A stretch of 64,000 nt of DNA, taken from positions 5,455,642-5,519,641 of the forward strand of contig OX442422.1 in NCBI GenBank assembly GCA_949361645.1, given 5' to 3'. The position numbers were made by a program, and so were the translations under genes. Of this stretch, positions 33,185 through 44,335 are shown in pieces; positions within the stretch are counted from its first letter, which is position 1, and each line of letters begins with the position of its first letter. This DNA is from Spongilla lacustris. Lineage: Eukaryota > Porifera > Demospongiae > Spongillida > Spongillidae. The notes under the pieces were generated by a model. That model did not search any database. It had not been told where the DNA came from and was given only the letters and a program-made list of their open reading frames with translations.

Positions 33185-36080
33185 CCAAGTTTGTAGATCA
33201 ATTGTAAAAAACTCCATTGAATAGTTATTGGCATATAATAATGTATTATGTAGTACACAAGTATTTTGAGGGATTGGTGACCACAAATATAAGTATGAGC
33301 CTCGTTAAGTATTATTATAATGGTATGTTAAATTGAATTACTGGATCAGGTATGTACAGAATACAGTATATTCCATGGCTAAAATATTCAATTTAGGATA
33401 TTCCTACTATTCACTATATAAATTCATTTCACCAAACCATACACATCAGGTTTTGTCAACATTGTATGCAACTTCTGGTGAACTATACTAGGCCCAAGGT
33501 GCATTATAAATGCAATATGAAGTGTCATCTTTCATTGTAGATCATCTTGTCCACCAGCAATTATGAGATCTTAATCTTGATATGTTTACACTCCCAAGGT
33601 GGTGTTTTTTAGATCCAAATTTTAATGCATCTGCATCTAAATGTACATGTTAACTATTGAACGCTCTTATATCTTGTTGTTAAATGTAAGCATAGAAATC
33701 AGTGTTCTTGGTGGACTACTAGAAAATTGAAATTATTAAACGAGAGGATTTCACTTTTGAGTTATTAATTATACACTTGACTCGCCTAACCCTTTTGAGA
33801 ATTATTATAAGTAGGGGAGGAGTGGGCTAGTTGAGCCACCCCCTTTTATTTAGCTACATACTTGAATTATGCTAACATATATTGACATTAAGTGTAACTT
33901 TTGTCTTACATAAGGATTTTGTTTTTGTATCAGTCATTACAATGTAATATTCAAAAATAAGGCCTGCTGATATTCTAGTGTCAAGTTGGGGAATTAAAGA
34001 TACTGCTGCTTTTGACATCACAGTAACTTCACCGCTAAGTCCCAAAATTGTTTCTGAAGCGGGGATTTCTGCTGGTGTGGCTGCAAAAGCTGCAGAATCA
34101 AGAAAACATGAACAAAATGACACAAAGTGTTCAGAGCTTGGTTGGCAGTGCATTCCACTAGCAGTGGAAACATATGGAGCCTGGGGTGAAGAGGCACGCA
34201 ATGCTTTCTCCTGCATAGCCATGCGCGAAGCCATCCTCACAAACTGTAGCAAATCCCAGTTTTGGGGGATCTATATGGCAGACTGAGCATTGTGCTTGTG
34301 AGAGCAAACGCCAGGGCTATCCTTGCTAGATCATTGCAGGTGGCAGACATGCAGGTCGATGCAATGGACTACTGATCTTTCTGTGTGTATATGTGTTTTT
34401 AGGGTTAATATATTATAATTATAATCATAAATATTAAAAAAAAAGAAATTTGATGATCAGAGTGAAATTCTATTTTTTTTTCACAGTGTGTGCTCTCATC
34501 ATTGATATTTCTGCTTCAGTCTAGGGTTTTAGAAAGTACAAGTATGCAGCTATATTAATGAATAAACTATATACTTTGCTTCCGTTTTATGCAACTTTCC
34601 TCTTTACTTGAAAAGTTAGTAGTGGGGTTAAGAGCCATTTGCAAAGGGGTTAGCTGAGCCATATGCTTTAACTGCGATTGTATGGCATTATTGGTTCACG
34701 TAACAGAAATAGTGAGCTAGGCTTATTTGGCTATGAAACAATCTAAGAGGCATTTTGTTTATATTTGTAATATGGAGAATGATGTCGTGAATCACGTTAA
34801 AACACTTGCAAATCAATTTTATGGGCTCTCATCGGTAAAGTGTCATGCATTAGTGTATGAATTTACTTTGATCAATTATTTCACAATGCTTGAACATTGG
34901 ACAAGAGACAAGAAAGCCTTGGCCTACTCATGCTAGCATATGCACATAACTTTAGCTTAAGACAGCATATGGCTCAAGGCTCAACTGACCCACTTGGCTG
35001 GGTTAGTTTTTACACCATTTGATTTTTTATAATGAACTTTTTCTCATGCCCATCCCCAGTCTCTAACATTTCTACGACATGCCAAGTGATGCCCCTTTAT
35101 ATATCTGGCTATTAACCAAAATGAATAACCCCACCCTCCCCTACATGATTATAACTAGATATCTGGTTTTGCCAACTATACCAAACCTATTTCTTCAGAA
35201 GGACTGTTATAGTTAAATGGGTCTTGTGTGATGAACTGAGATGTTCAGGTGGATTCAGAAGTATGAGAACCTGATATTAAAATAAATCATGCCAGTTATA
35301 ATTTTCAGGGCTGTTGCACGTTGGTGAACGTGTAAGCGTTTTAAAAGATGACTTAGGTGCAATGTCACGCTGAAGAGCTGAGATAGGAACTAAGGGAAAT
35401 CCAGTACCATGAGAATAACAAAGAGCACACTGTAAAGGAAATATAATTTATACAAGCAAAACATTCAGCAGTTAAGCAATGCGCATGTACATGTAAGCCT
35501 TCGTCGTATTGTGTACAATCAGAGTAACATATGTGTTGATCTCTTATAGGCCTACACAAGGGGGAAAAAAAGCGTCGGATCAAGTTTGATTTAATAAAGG
35601 GTTTTTAAAATCCTCTTTAAAATCGCTGTGTGATTGAACATTTAAATTGATTTGTGTGTGATTTTAATGTTTGATTTCACGCCTTGGTTTTCTATCACCG
35701 CTCAGAATGCAACGTGCATACACCGTTCTGATTGGGTAAAGCATATGCAGACGAAAGCAGTGGCGTAGGAAAAGGGGGGGCAGGGAAGGCAACTGTCCCC
35801 CCACTTTTAAAAGGGGGGGGGGGGGGGGGCCTTGGGGGGCCATGGCCCCCCACTTTTACACCGCCGATACTACAGTGTATCTATGCATACTGTTTTATTT
35901 TTATTAAAAACCAAGCGAAACCTACCTTTTGCTCAGAATGGGGACGATCCAAACAAGCTACAACGAACAGGTTTTCAATGGGTAAAAACAAGCCGCGTCT
36001 ATTTAGAACACACAGCAACAAATGTAACAACCTCGCAGCCAACTAAACAACGTGTTTATTGAGAAAACACAGCAACTTCA
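33185..36080 (-). repeat. Right arm of the large palindrome
   Basis: Complement of 29325-31960. It carries a retrotransposon tail (33962-34445) and, at 35758, a segment starting CAGTGGCGTAGGAAAAGG with G-rich and C-rich inverted stretches to about 35870. That segment looks like one end of a hAT-type element. Neither is at the matching place in the left arm. Confidence 0.85.
33962..34445 (+). mobile_element. Retrotransposon tail inserted in right palindrome arm
   Basis: Starts within RPADILVSSWG, passes AAFDITVTSPLSPK, WQCIPLAVETYGAWG and, after a frameshift near 34280, LVRANARAILARS. The 3' end is AT-rich and finishes in a poly-A run (34435-34444). It interrupts AAAAATAAG / AAATTTGATG, contiguous in the left arm. 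5'-truncated. Confidence 0.65.
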
Positions 36081-36379
36081 AGTAGCGATCAAGACAGTGT
36101 TTCTATTTATCGAATAGTATTTTGGATAAAATAAAAATAAAAATAAATACAAAAATAAAATAAAATACTGAAACGCTCTGAATTTTGAGGGCAACGGCGT
36201 TCCATACCTATTGTCTTGATTAATGTTTGTGAATATTATATATCAGAGTATGCATTTATTTTTTAAAAATACAAAAAAAAAATATTGAGACGCTCTGAAT
36301 TTTGAGGGCAACGGCGTTCCATACTCAACCGCCCGCGCGAAAATTTATTATTATTATTGTTTTTTTTCTTCTTTTTTTT

Positions 36380-36575
36380 TTACTGAGCCTTTCGCTCGTG
36401 AGAGCTAATGCAAGGGCATTGCTCTCCCGTGCAAGGGTTCATTTGGAGGAGGGGGATTGAGATGGGAGTGTGGATTTGTAGTTATAGGTGACTTTACTAT
36501 AATTAAGGTGCATTTATTCAGACCAGCATATGTATTAATTGTGTATGCACTTTAAATAATAATAATAATAATAAA
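36380..36575 (+). mobile_element. Very short retrotransposon tail
   Basis: Encodes LSLVRANARALLSRARVHLE to a TGA, then a 3' UTR ending in (TAA)n at 36556-36575. Same family as 22625-23935. Confidence 0.55.
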
Positions 36576-36646
36576 TTAGTGACAATATTAATAATAATTC
36601 TGTATGAGCATTTATTCCATTCGTGTATTGCCTTTTTACTGATGAA

Positions 36647-36648
36647 AC

Positions 36649-36696
<48 letters not shown>

Positions 36697-36945
36697 GAAA
36701 CAATACAACAGTTACAAGCAAAGTACAAATGAATATATGTATACATGCAAATGCACAAAACTTGAGACACAACAAAATAAACTACACTACTAAACAAGAG
36801 GCTGCCTAGCAACCATTGCATGAGCATTGTTCTTCTGCAAAGCAATGGCAAGCCTTTGATATAGCCAGCAAGATACTGATGAAACTGGCTGATCTGATCT
36901 GTTGGCCACCATTCTGGCCAGAGTCTTGAAAATTGGAATACTAGC
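36647..36945 (-). mobile_element. Retrotransposon 3' tail, minus strand, with (AAT)n end
   Basis: Close copy of 2545-2815. The minus-strand frame TLARMVANRSDQPVSSVSCW then YQRLAIALQKNNAHAMVARQ ends at a stop; a 3' UTR and an (AAT)n tract (36647-36695) follow. Confidence 0.5.
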
Positions 36946-36952
36946 TGTGCCC

Positions 36953-36954
<2 letters not shown>

Positions 36955-36986
<32 letters not shown>

Positions 36987-38340
36987 ATTCATCATTGAAA
37001 AATTACAATTACAAGTACACATATACACCACGTGAAAAACATGCAAAAATCAAAGTTAAACTCCACCCTCAGACCTGAAAAAGCCTGAGCGTGAAAGTAA
37101 AGCTCGAGCATTTGCTCTCACCAGTGTTACATTGAGACGTTGGTAGATGGTAGTGATGGCCTTGGATTTGCTGCACTGCAACTGGATGGCCAGACGGGAT
37201 GCTAGCCGAGAAATGGTGGACTGGGCTTCTGCCCCCCAGCAACCATAAGTCTCAACTGCTAAGGGTATAGCAACCCATCCAAGCTCTGCACACTTGCGAT
37301 CATTCACACCATGCTTCCGAACTTCAGCTGCCATAGCTGCTGACCCTCTTGCAACTCCCGCTTCAGTTAAAGTAGTGAGATTAAGCGGTTACAGTTAGGT
37401 CAAAAGCTGCTGGTTTGCCGATTATCCAGTTCTGTACAAGAATATCAGCTGGATGACTGTGTCTTTTGTCTGCCCCTAAGCCACAACCTACTTCAAGCTG
37501 TCCCCCCAGACATGCTCGATGGCAGAACTGTGAATAGGCATCCCTCAAGCTGTTGTGACGCAGAACGACATCCCCTCCACTTTTACACGTCACTGCATGG
37601 TGTCCTAGAGGGTCTAGCTGGTGTTCAGGACAGTATGGACAGCAAGAACCCAAAGATGTGTCCATTCCAAGCCACCACTTCAATGCAATCTGGAACTCGA
37701 TCATCAGGTTCAAGGTGAAGGTTAAGACCTACTGAAGGAATGACTGACAGCCAGGCTGCAGCATGGTGTGAGGACACAGACAACAAACGTGCACGGTTGG
37801 CAGGGGACGACTTAAGTAGCAGTTGATCAAACTGGTGGTTTTCCAACATAGCCGAGAGATCCTTTTGACTATAGCTAGAATTAAGCAAAAGATCTCCTGA
37901 AATTGCATGCACTGGTGGGACTATACTGTTAAAAATACTGAATGATTCCAAGGCGTATTCATCAGATGGTATTAGAGACCCGGCCTTAATCAGTGATGCC
38001 AAATAAGCAGCTGGAGAATGGAGAGCAAGACTACGAAGGCCAAGACCCCCCCAACCAAGGCTCAGTTGAACTTGCAACCATTCTGTGTCAGCTGCATCAA
38101 TTCCAGTGCATTCGGAAAAACAATGACGAACGTCAACATCAAACAATGCTAACCCGTCAGAGATAAGTGAGGGTGGAGTTGAACGGGCAAGATGAACTAA
38201 TTTACAGTACCCTGCACACTGACGCAGGAGGAGGAGTGCAACTTGGGGGTCCAATGAGCCCACAGTAACCAACTGGGATAGCAACTTGGCAGCCTTAGCA
38301 CGCCTTTGTGCTAAAAACTTTGCACAAAAGATGGTATTAT
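36955..38340 (-). mobile_element. Longest non-LTR retrotransposon fragment, minus strand
   Basis: Reading leftward from 38335: RRAKAAKLLSQL, DPQVALLLLRQCAGYCKLVH, ALFDVDVRHCFSE and LSLGWGGLGLRSLALHSPAA. After a frameshift near 37.70 kb come a CCHC-type knuckle (CCPYCPEHQ..GHHAVTC), HPADILVQNW and GKPAAFDLTVTA. After another break near 37.36 kb come WVAIPLAVETYGCWG and LVRANARALLSRSG, with the stop at 37056. The 3' UTR ends in (AAT)n at 36955-36984. It extends further 5' than the other copies but still lacks the polymerase motifs. Confidence 0.65.
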
Positions 38341-38361
38341 TATTATTATTATTATTATTAT

Positions 38362-38879
38362 TTATAAGCGACTACTACTTGTACTTGTATACTTTGCAAC
38401 CCGTACATATACTAGTACAATGTTGAAGTAAATACACCGGATTGTATGATAAAATCCAGCCGTTGTAATTCCCGAGCCATGTTTGTTGCCTAGCAACACA
38501 ATGTTTACAGTTCTGTTACATTTGCTGCTGTTCTAGTTCCAAACTCGCGCGCCATACTTTTCCTCGTTTCTCGTCTTAGTTCAGTTCATAACGCCGCCTC
38601 TTAGAAGCTGGCACCACAACAGAATTCTTTTCCTGTCGCCACCTCCATATTTGTTATGTACATGTCACGAGCAGACTGTTCAGCATCAGCATCGTACCGA
38701 ACTCGGGAGGACTCAGTCTCTAACTCATAGTCTTGATTTAGGAGGTATATTCCTCTCTTCGCTTAGCTTTCCTCTTAGAAGGCATTTTGACAAAAACAAC
38801 TTCGCTAGCTAAAAGTGGTGAGCAAAACCAAGGACACTAATAAAAGTGTCCTTGGCAAAACTATAAACACAAATGAAAC
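38362..38879. repeat. Segmental duplicate of 9706-10148 and 10706-10790
   Basis: Same order of sequence as the left copy but with TCTTAGAAGGCATTTTGAC where the 10.1-kb copy carries the MULE-like insertion. Contains KRREEY relic copy 3 on the minus strand (38557-38787). Confidence 0.8.
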
Positions 38880-39170
38880 TCCAATCATATAATTATAACG
38901 ATACATAATTCTAATTATACGTGAAACATTGTCATGGAAACGGTTTAATACTCTAATATACTGATATGGACAAATTACGGTCTGGGAACGAGAAACACGA
39001 GCTTTTTTTGTTCTCTTAAAGTAAACGGTCTGGCGACTTGACCAAAGCATGAAAATGATCGCCTTTCCCCATTGTGGCTCGATAGCAATAAAGAGCTACA
39101 CTATCCGTTTCTCGTTTCGTGAGTTATACCGTATACGCGGGTCGCGTTTTTTATAATGATATTTGTAGTA
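38880..39170 (+). promoter_or_regulatory. Upstream half of the ankyrin gene 3 promoter repeat
   Basis: Matches 14935-15070 (GTCTGGCGACTTGACCAAA.., GATAGCAATAAAGAGCTACA, CTATCCGTTTCTCGTTTCGT, TTTTTTATAATGAT). It then breaks; the continuation (TTTCATGATACGGCACAAAT) is at 45431. The gypsy-like element lies between. Confidence 0.6.
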
Positions 39171-39319
39171 CCTTATTGTATATGTATGTGCATATCTGTA
39201 CGCGCATGCGCATGCCATTGCATTATGCTCTTTTGTACTATTAGGAACCGTTTGACCCAACGCTAGAGCAGATTGATGACTATAAAGAGCGATTCGACTA
39301 TTTTTGCATTGCCCATGGC

Positions 39320-40120
39320 CAGGGCCGGTGAGAGCCGTAGTGAGGCCCGGGGTAGCATCAGTGTTGCCGCGGCTGACTAATTGGAACAAGTCCCGGACCG
39401 ACGGCTGACCGGATTAGACCCCTGACGGTCACGGTCACGGCCAGCAATGGCCGGCATCAATCCTTCCCGGTCACGGCCACGGCCAGCCGTTAGCAGCCTA
39501 TCCGACACGGTCACGGCCATTTCTGACCGCCAAAACCGTCAAATTTCGAGTTTGGCGGTCACGGTCGGCGGTCAACCGTCAAGGGCTGCATGAAAACAGA
39601 TATAGCTTCCTCTATTAACAAGGGGTCTATTCAAAACACTTTATGGGATATAGCAGTGTGGTTTATGATATAATCTTAATAATTATGTCTGTTATAGTAG
39701 CAGTTTTATTAACAATTAATTAATCGTGACCGTCAAAGACCGGCTCATATTTTTGACGGTCAGCCGCCAAATATATGACGGCCACCGTACTTCCCGGCTC
39801 AGACGGCCAGGCATGTTGGCGGTTCACGATCACTGACGGTCAGCACAAAAATCGGCAATTTTTGACGGTTACCGGACGGCCACGGCTGGCCGCGGCAACA
39901 CTGGGTAGCATATCATTTGAGGGCCCCATAGGTCCAGAAAATACGAGCGGGGGGGGGGGGGGGGGGGTCCCCCTTGTAATTGGCCCGCCGGGCCCCCTAT
40001 TATGCCTTGGGGCCCCTATTATACCTTGGGGCCCCTATTATACCTTGGGGCCCCTATTATACCTTGGGGCCCGGGGTAAGTAACCCCGCTTACCCCCCCC
40101 CCCCCCTCTCACCGGCCCTG
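39320..40120. mobile_element. hAT-like non-autonomous element, outer
   Basis: Tips CAGGGCCGGTGAGAG and its complement, with the 8-bp target duplication CCCATGGC at 39312-39319 and 40121-40128. Total 801 bp, of which 545 are the nested inner element. Near its right end GGGGCCCCTATTATACCTT repeats about four times (40000-40070), next to long G and C runs. Confidence 0.9.
39359..39903. mobile_element. hAT-like non-autonomous element, inner
   Basis: Tips CAGTGTTGCCGCGGC and GCCGCGGCAACACTG, with the 8-bp duplication GGTAGCAT at 39351-39358 and 39904-39911. The interior is full of short GACGGTCA / CACGGCCAGC motifs in both orientations, plausible transposase-binding arrays. No coding capacity. 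Confidence 0.9.
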
Positions 40121-41101
40121 CCCATGGCATAACTGAAGGAAAACAAAGGCGCTATTCCTTACAAGGATTGCATGGGCTGACGATGTATCTGAAGCTAAAG
40201 ACCTGGGTGAGCCCAAAGAAACGTTCTGACCTCTCCATTGACGAGATAGTGGCTCAACTTAAAAGTCAAACCAGTGCTGCAACAGTTGAGATAGCAGAGC
40301 GATATCGCTTTTTTAAGCGCCTCCAAAGAGACGACGAAAGTACTAGTGTTGTAGAATATATGTCTCAGCTGCGCAGCTTGGCGAAGACCTGCAAGTTTGA
40401 GTCATATTTGGATACGGCGTTGAGAGATCAATTTGTCTGTGGTCTAAAGGTCCAGCGCATACAACAGGAGCTGCTGTGCATAAGTGATTTGACGCTAACA
40501 AAAGCCTTGGATAAAAGTCGTTCAATGGAAGTTGTCCATAAGGAGACACAGAGTATACGGGAACTAGGGAATCCTACAGCAGAAAGTAAACTTGACGATG
40601 CAGCTGCCCATAGAGTGTTCGCCTCCAAGAATAAGGACAGTTGTTACAGATGTGGGGGGACGGGCCGCTCAGCATCTATACATGTTTTTATAAGGATAAA
40701 ACCTGCAGCTCCTGTGGAAAACTGGGTCACTTATCCAGAGTATGTAGAAGCAAGTTGTCAGCAGGACGTCACAAGGGGGATGCATGTCATGCAGCTCGTA
40801 AAGCACATTTAGTGGAACCAGATGAGGACCTCAGTGATTGCCAAACCAGTGATGAAGAGGCGCTAGTATGTGTACATACAGTAGCTAATAGGGATAGATA
40901 TCCCAAGCTAACTGCTGATTTGGACATCAATGGTAGTATAGTAAATTCGAAGTTGACAGGAGCAGAAGTATCTACGATTCCAGAAAGGACGTACAGGCAA
41001 AAGCTGAAACAAGTAAATCTGCAACCTACGGTGGCCCGGTAGGTCGCGCTCTCGAGCGATGAGCTTCGAGCGTTGTGCTCAAGACACAAAAGCAGTTAAG
41101 C

Positions 41102-41360
41102 TCAGAGCCGTAAGCCCAAAGCCCAGAGCCGTAAGCCCAAAGCCCAGAACCGTAAGCCCAAAGCCCAGAGCCGTAAGCCCAACGCCCAGAGCCGTAAGCC
41201 CAAAGCCCAGAGTCGTAAGCCCAACGCCCAGAGCCGTAAGCCCAAAGCCCAGAGCCGTAAGCCCAAAGCCCAGAGCCGTAAGCCCAAAGCCCAGAGCCGT
41301 AAGCCCAACGCCCAGAGCCGTAAGCCCAAAGCCCAGAGCCGTAAGCCCAAAGCCCAGGGA
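41102..41360 (+). repeat. 21-bp minisatellite in left TIR
   Basis: About 12 units CAGAGCCGTAAGCCCAAAGC+C with A/C variants. The inverted counterpart is 43999-44262 in the right TIR. Variant order differs between the arms (for example AACGCC units), so the arrays are not exact mirror images. Confidence 0.9.
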
Positions 41361-41680
41361 GAACTATGGGATGGAAAGGCTATATTACGTCATTGCATGT
41401 TTACAGTGTCACGTGACGGAAAGTTAGCGACATCATATTAGATATTACCTCTGGCGACATGCTTCGCAACGATCCTAAAGTGGAACGTAAGAAAGGCAGC
41501 TCATTGTTAGCGTACAGGCTCTCATCCGTATCAACTTGGCAGACCTCATACTGCGCGATTGGAGACAAAACAAGACCATCGCAGTAATACTCGCATATTT
41601 ACGCTTCGTCCACCACGTTTCAGCTGGGTGTGTTTCAAGATTTGTATTTTGCGAAATGCGCGTTTTATTTTTAATTGTAG

Positions 41681-41945
41681 GCTCACTTGGAAAGTGGCTG
41701 AGCTTGGATTGAAACGACATGGCCAGCTGGAAACACCTCTACAACAACTAGTTGAAGCTATCAAAGGTGTTCCGTTTTTTTATTCATGTACTAACCACAA
41801 TTTACCCTTGTCCCCCCTCAGATTGAGCTGAAAACATCAAATTGCCTTCTGGGTTACAGAGCCATGTGGAGATTGTTGCAAACCAAATACGGGTATATTG
41901 CTAAAAGGTGTGAAAACCCATATATGTACTGTTCATAGTGATGTA

Positions 41946-42009
<64 letters not shown>

Positions 42010-43551
42010 ATGCATGCAAACAGATCCACTATTATGATGCTGTTGGCTATCATGGATCCTGAAGGTACCAAGCTAAGGAAGAAGCATTGCCTCAGAAGAA
42101 GAACATACACAAATAAGGTACACCAGTGATGTAATGCATTGTGCACGCCTGAATAAAGGTTTTAGGGGCCTAACTGGTGCTGGCATATTGATGGATATGA
42201 CAAATTGAAACCCTATGGTTTTCCCATTCATGCCTGCATAGATGGGTATGCCTGCATAGATGGGTATGCCTGCATAGATGGGTATGTTAGGAAACCAACA
42301 TGTTCATGCATGTCTCATATTACCTACCTATTGTATTGTATCAGATTTTCGAGAAATATCTTGTGGTTAAAGCTCTCTACCACAAACAATGATCTGCTGT
42401 GGTTGTAAAGCACTACAGTGTACTTGGAGACAGTTGTCAAGTTGCAAGGCAAGGATTAGCTTTTTAAGAGGAGATTATCAGTTCCTTACACTTCAGGCTA
42501 GCCTTTAAGGATTTGCTGTGCACGTGTGTGTACAAGTATGATCAGAATGTACATGTACATGCACATGTACATGTAAGTGCATGTGTGCATGGTTCCAGAA
42601 CCCAGCTGTAAATACAAGCTTAGTAGCCCTGTGGTTTAAGGGTTGTGTGTTTAGATAAACAATGTGGGTTGAGAGGGTGGTACTTAGTGTGCACTTGGCC
42701 ACAGCTTGTTTTGACTGTTCCTTTGTTCTGGCTTCATGTTTATACAGTGTTATTGTTGTTTGGCCTTGCAGGGTGTCCTGTGCGCATAAGAGCAGATTGT
42801 GGGAGTGAAAATGTTACCATTGCTGCGTGTCAAATGTTACTTCAGCACCACTATCATGATCGCTACTCTGGACCAAACAGCTTTGTGTTTGGAAGCTGCA
42901 TCCGAAACACCGTAAGTACGTCAATTCTCATTACTTTATTTCATGCTACACACTCTTGACAGCGAATTGAAAGCTGGTGGTCCAGACTGAGATGTTTCAA
43001 AACAGATTGGTGGATTAACCTATTTAAGGTATTTTGTTTATGAGTATGTGCATATCTTTTTGAAAATTATCCTTTTCAGGGACTGGTGGAAGAAGGATTG
43101 TATGACACTACCATTGAACTTCATAAGTATGTGCCTTACGTCTACATGTATGTATGCAGATGTGTGCTTATGTGTGTTCTCCATTTTTAAGGCACCTAGC
43201 TGCTTACGTATTTGGAGGTGTTTTGGCCAGAGAGCTGGATGAATTTAAGTTGAGATGGAACAACCACAGAATACGATGGAACAGGCTGTTGTGATGTTCC
43301 TACTGACTTGTATCACCTTGTTGGAAACATGGGTATGTTGCAACGCACTGAATTAGCATACATATTATTTATTGGTTACTTTATTTATAGGTGGTGATTA
43401 CATTCAAGACGTTGATGTGAACCATTTAGCATATTGCATGGTACACTGTGTCAGCCAGCCACCCCTATTCTACCCTGATGAATTTAAACTTTTAAAGTTG
43501 TGTATTGTTTTTGTTTATACGAATTGTCCAAATTGGAATGAAAAATACTAG
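41681..43551 (+). pseudogene. Integrase-core (DDE) transposase-like gene, copy A
   Basis: Exons by splice sites and match to copy B: 41681-41766, 41822-41907, 42024-42117, 42166-42245, 42345-42448, 42772-42911, 42963-43028, 43080-43126, 43192-43332 and 43391-43551. Domain marks in order: LGLKRHGQLET, LGYRAMWRLLQTKYG, LLAIMDPEGTKLRKK, WHIDGYDKLKPYGFPIH (first D), NILWLKLSTTNND, VRIRADCGSEN (second D), RIESWWSRLRCFKTDWW (E; 40 residues after the second D), LARELDEFKLRWNNHRIR. This is the integrase-core family found in many animal genomes, and is taken as the transposase. Damage: a phase clash at the first junction, a missing base after NND, a GC donor at 42449 and a frameshift near 43265. The donor of exon 42166-42245 is tandemly triplicated. 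Confidence 0.7.
41948..42006. repeat. (GT)n microsatellite in integrase intron
   Basis: About 29 uninterrupted GT dinucleotides between the second and third exons of copy A. Confidence 0.95.
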
Positions 43552-44335
43552 TCATGCACTTAGTTTTTGAAGGGCTTCTAGTTTTCGGAGGGCGGTGGGG
43601 CGTTCGGATGCAACCAGTTTTGTGAGTTGGGCGCATAAATCCTGGTACTCGTTAGGCACATCAGTTATAGATTATTAAAAAAAAATAAAACGCGCATTTC
43701 GCAAAATACAAATCTTGAAACACACCCAGCTGAAACGTGGTGGATAAAGCGTAAATATGCGAGTATTACTGCGATGGTCTTGTTTTGTCTCCAATAGCGC
43801 AGTATGAGGCCTGCCAAGTTGATACGGATGAGAGCCTGTACGCTAACAATGAGCTGCCTTTCTTACGTTCCACTTTAGGATCGTTGCGAAGCATGTCGCC
43901 ATAGATATTAGAGGTAATATCCAATATGATGTCGCTAACTATCCGTCACGTGACACTGTAAACATGCAATGACGTAATATAGCCTTTCCATCCCATAGTT
44001 CTCCCTGGGCTTTGGGCTTACGGCTCTGGGCTTTGGGCTTACGGCTCTGGGCGTTGGGCTTACGGCTCTGGGCGTTGGGCTTACGGCTCTGGGCTTTGGG
44101 CTTACGGCTCTGGGCTTTGGGCTTACGGCTCAGGGCTTTGGGCTTACGGCTCAGGGCGTTGGGCTTACGGCTCTGGGCGTTGGGCTTACGGCTCTGGGCT
44201 TTGGGCTTATGGCTCTGGGCTTTGGGCTTACGGCTCTGGGCTTTGGGCTTACGGCTCTGAGCTTAACTGCTTTTGTGTCTTGAGCACAACGCTCGAAGCT
44301 CATCGCTCGAGAGCGCGACCTACCGGGCCACCGTA

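Larger units (their letters stand above)
39246..41026 (+). pseudogene. gag: gypsy-like gag and protease remnant
   Basis: Coding begins EPFDPTLEQIDDYKERF at 39246, is cut at 39319 by the hAT-like element and resumes at 40129. It continues through a Gag capsid-like region (LRDQFVCGLKVQRIQQELL) to two zinc knuckles. The first is damaged (CYRCGG with arginine where histidine is expected, and a frameshift near 40680). The second is intact (CSSCGKLGHLSRVC). A protease-like stretch follows (LDINGS...KLTGAEVSTIPE); the catalytic aspartate codon expected before TGAE is absent. It is interrupted at 41026 by the integrase-type transposon. No start codon was identified. Gag packages element RNA; this copy is not functional. 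Confidence 0.7.
41027..44335 (+). mobile_element. Complete DNA transposon with 650-bp TIRs and an integrase-like gene
   Basis: Tips TACGGTGGCCCGGTAGGTCG and complement. Flanked by exact 6-bp duplications GCAACC (41021-41026, 44336-44341). Removing the element and one GCAACC leaves the gypsy protease region in open frame, which confirms the ends. TIRs are 41027-41676 and 43674-44335. Each contains a 21-bp minisatellite (CAGAGCCGTAAGCCCAAAGC) about 75 bp from the tip. The unique centre is the intron-rich DDE gene. A second family member starts at 61445. Confidence 0.9.
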
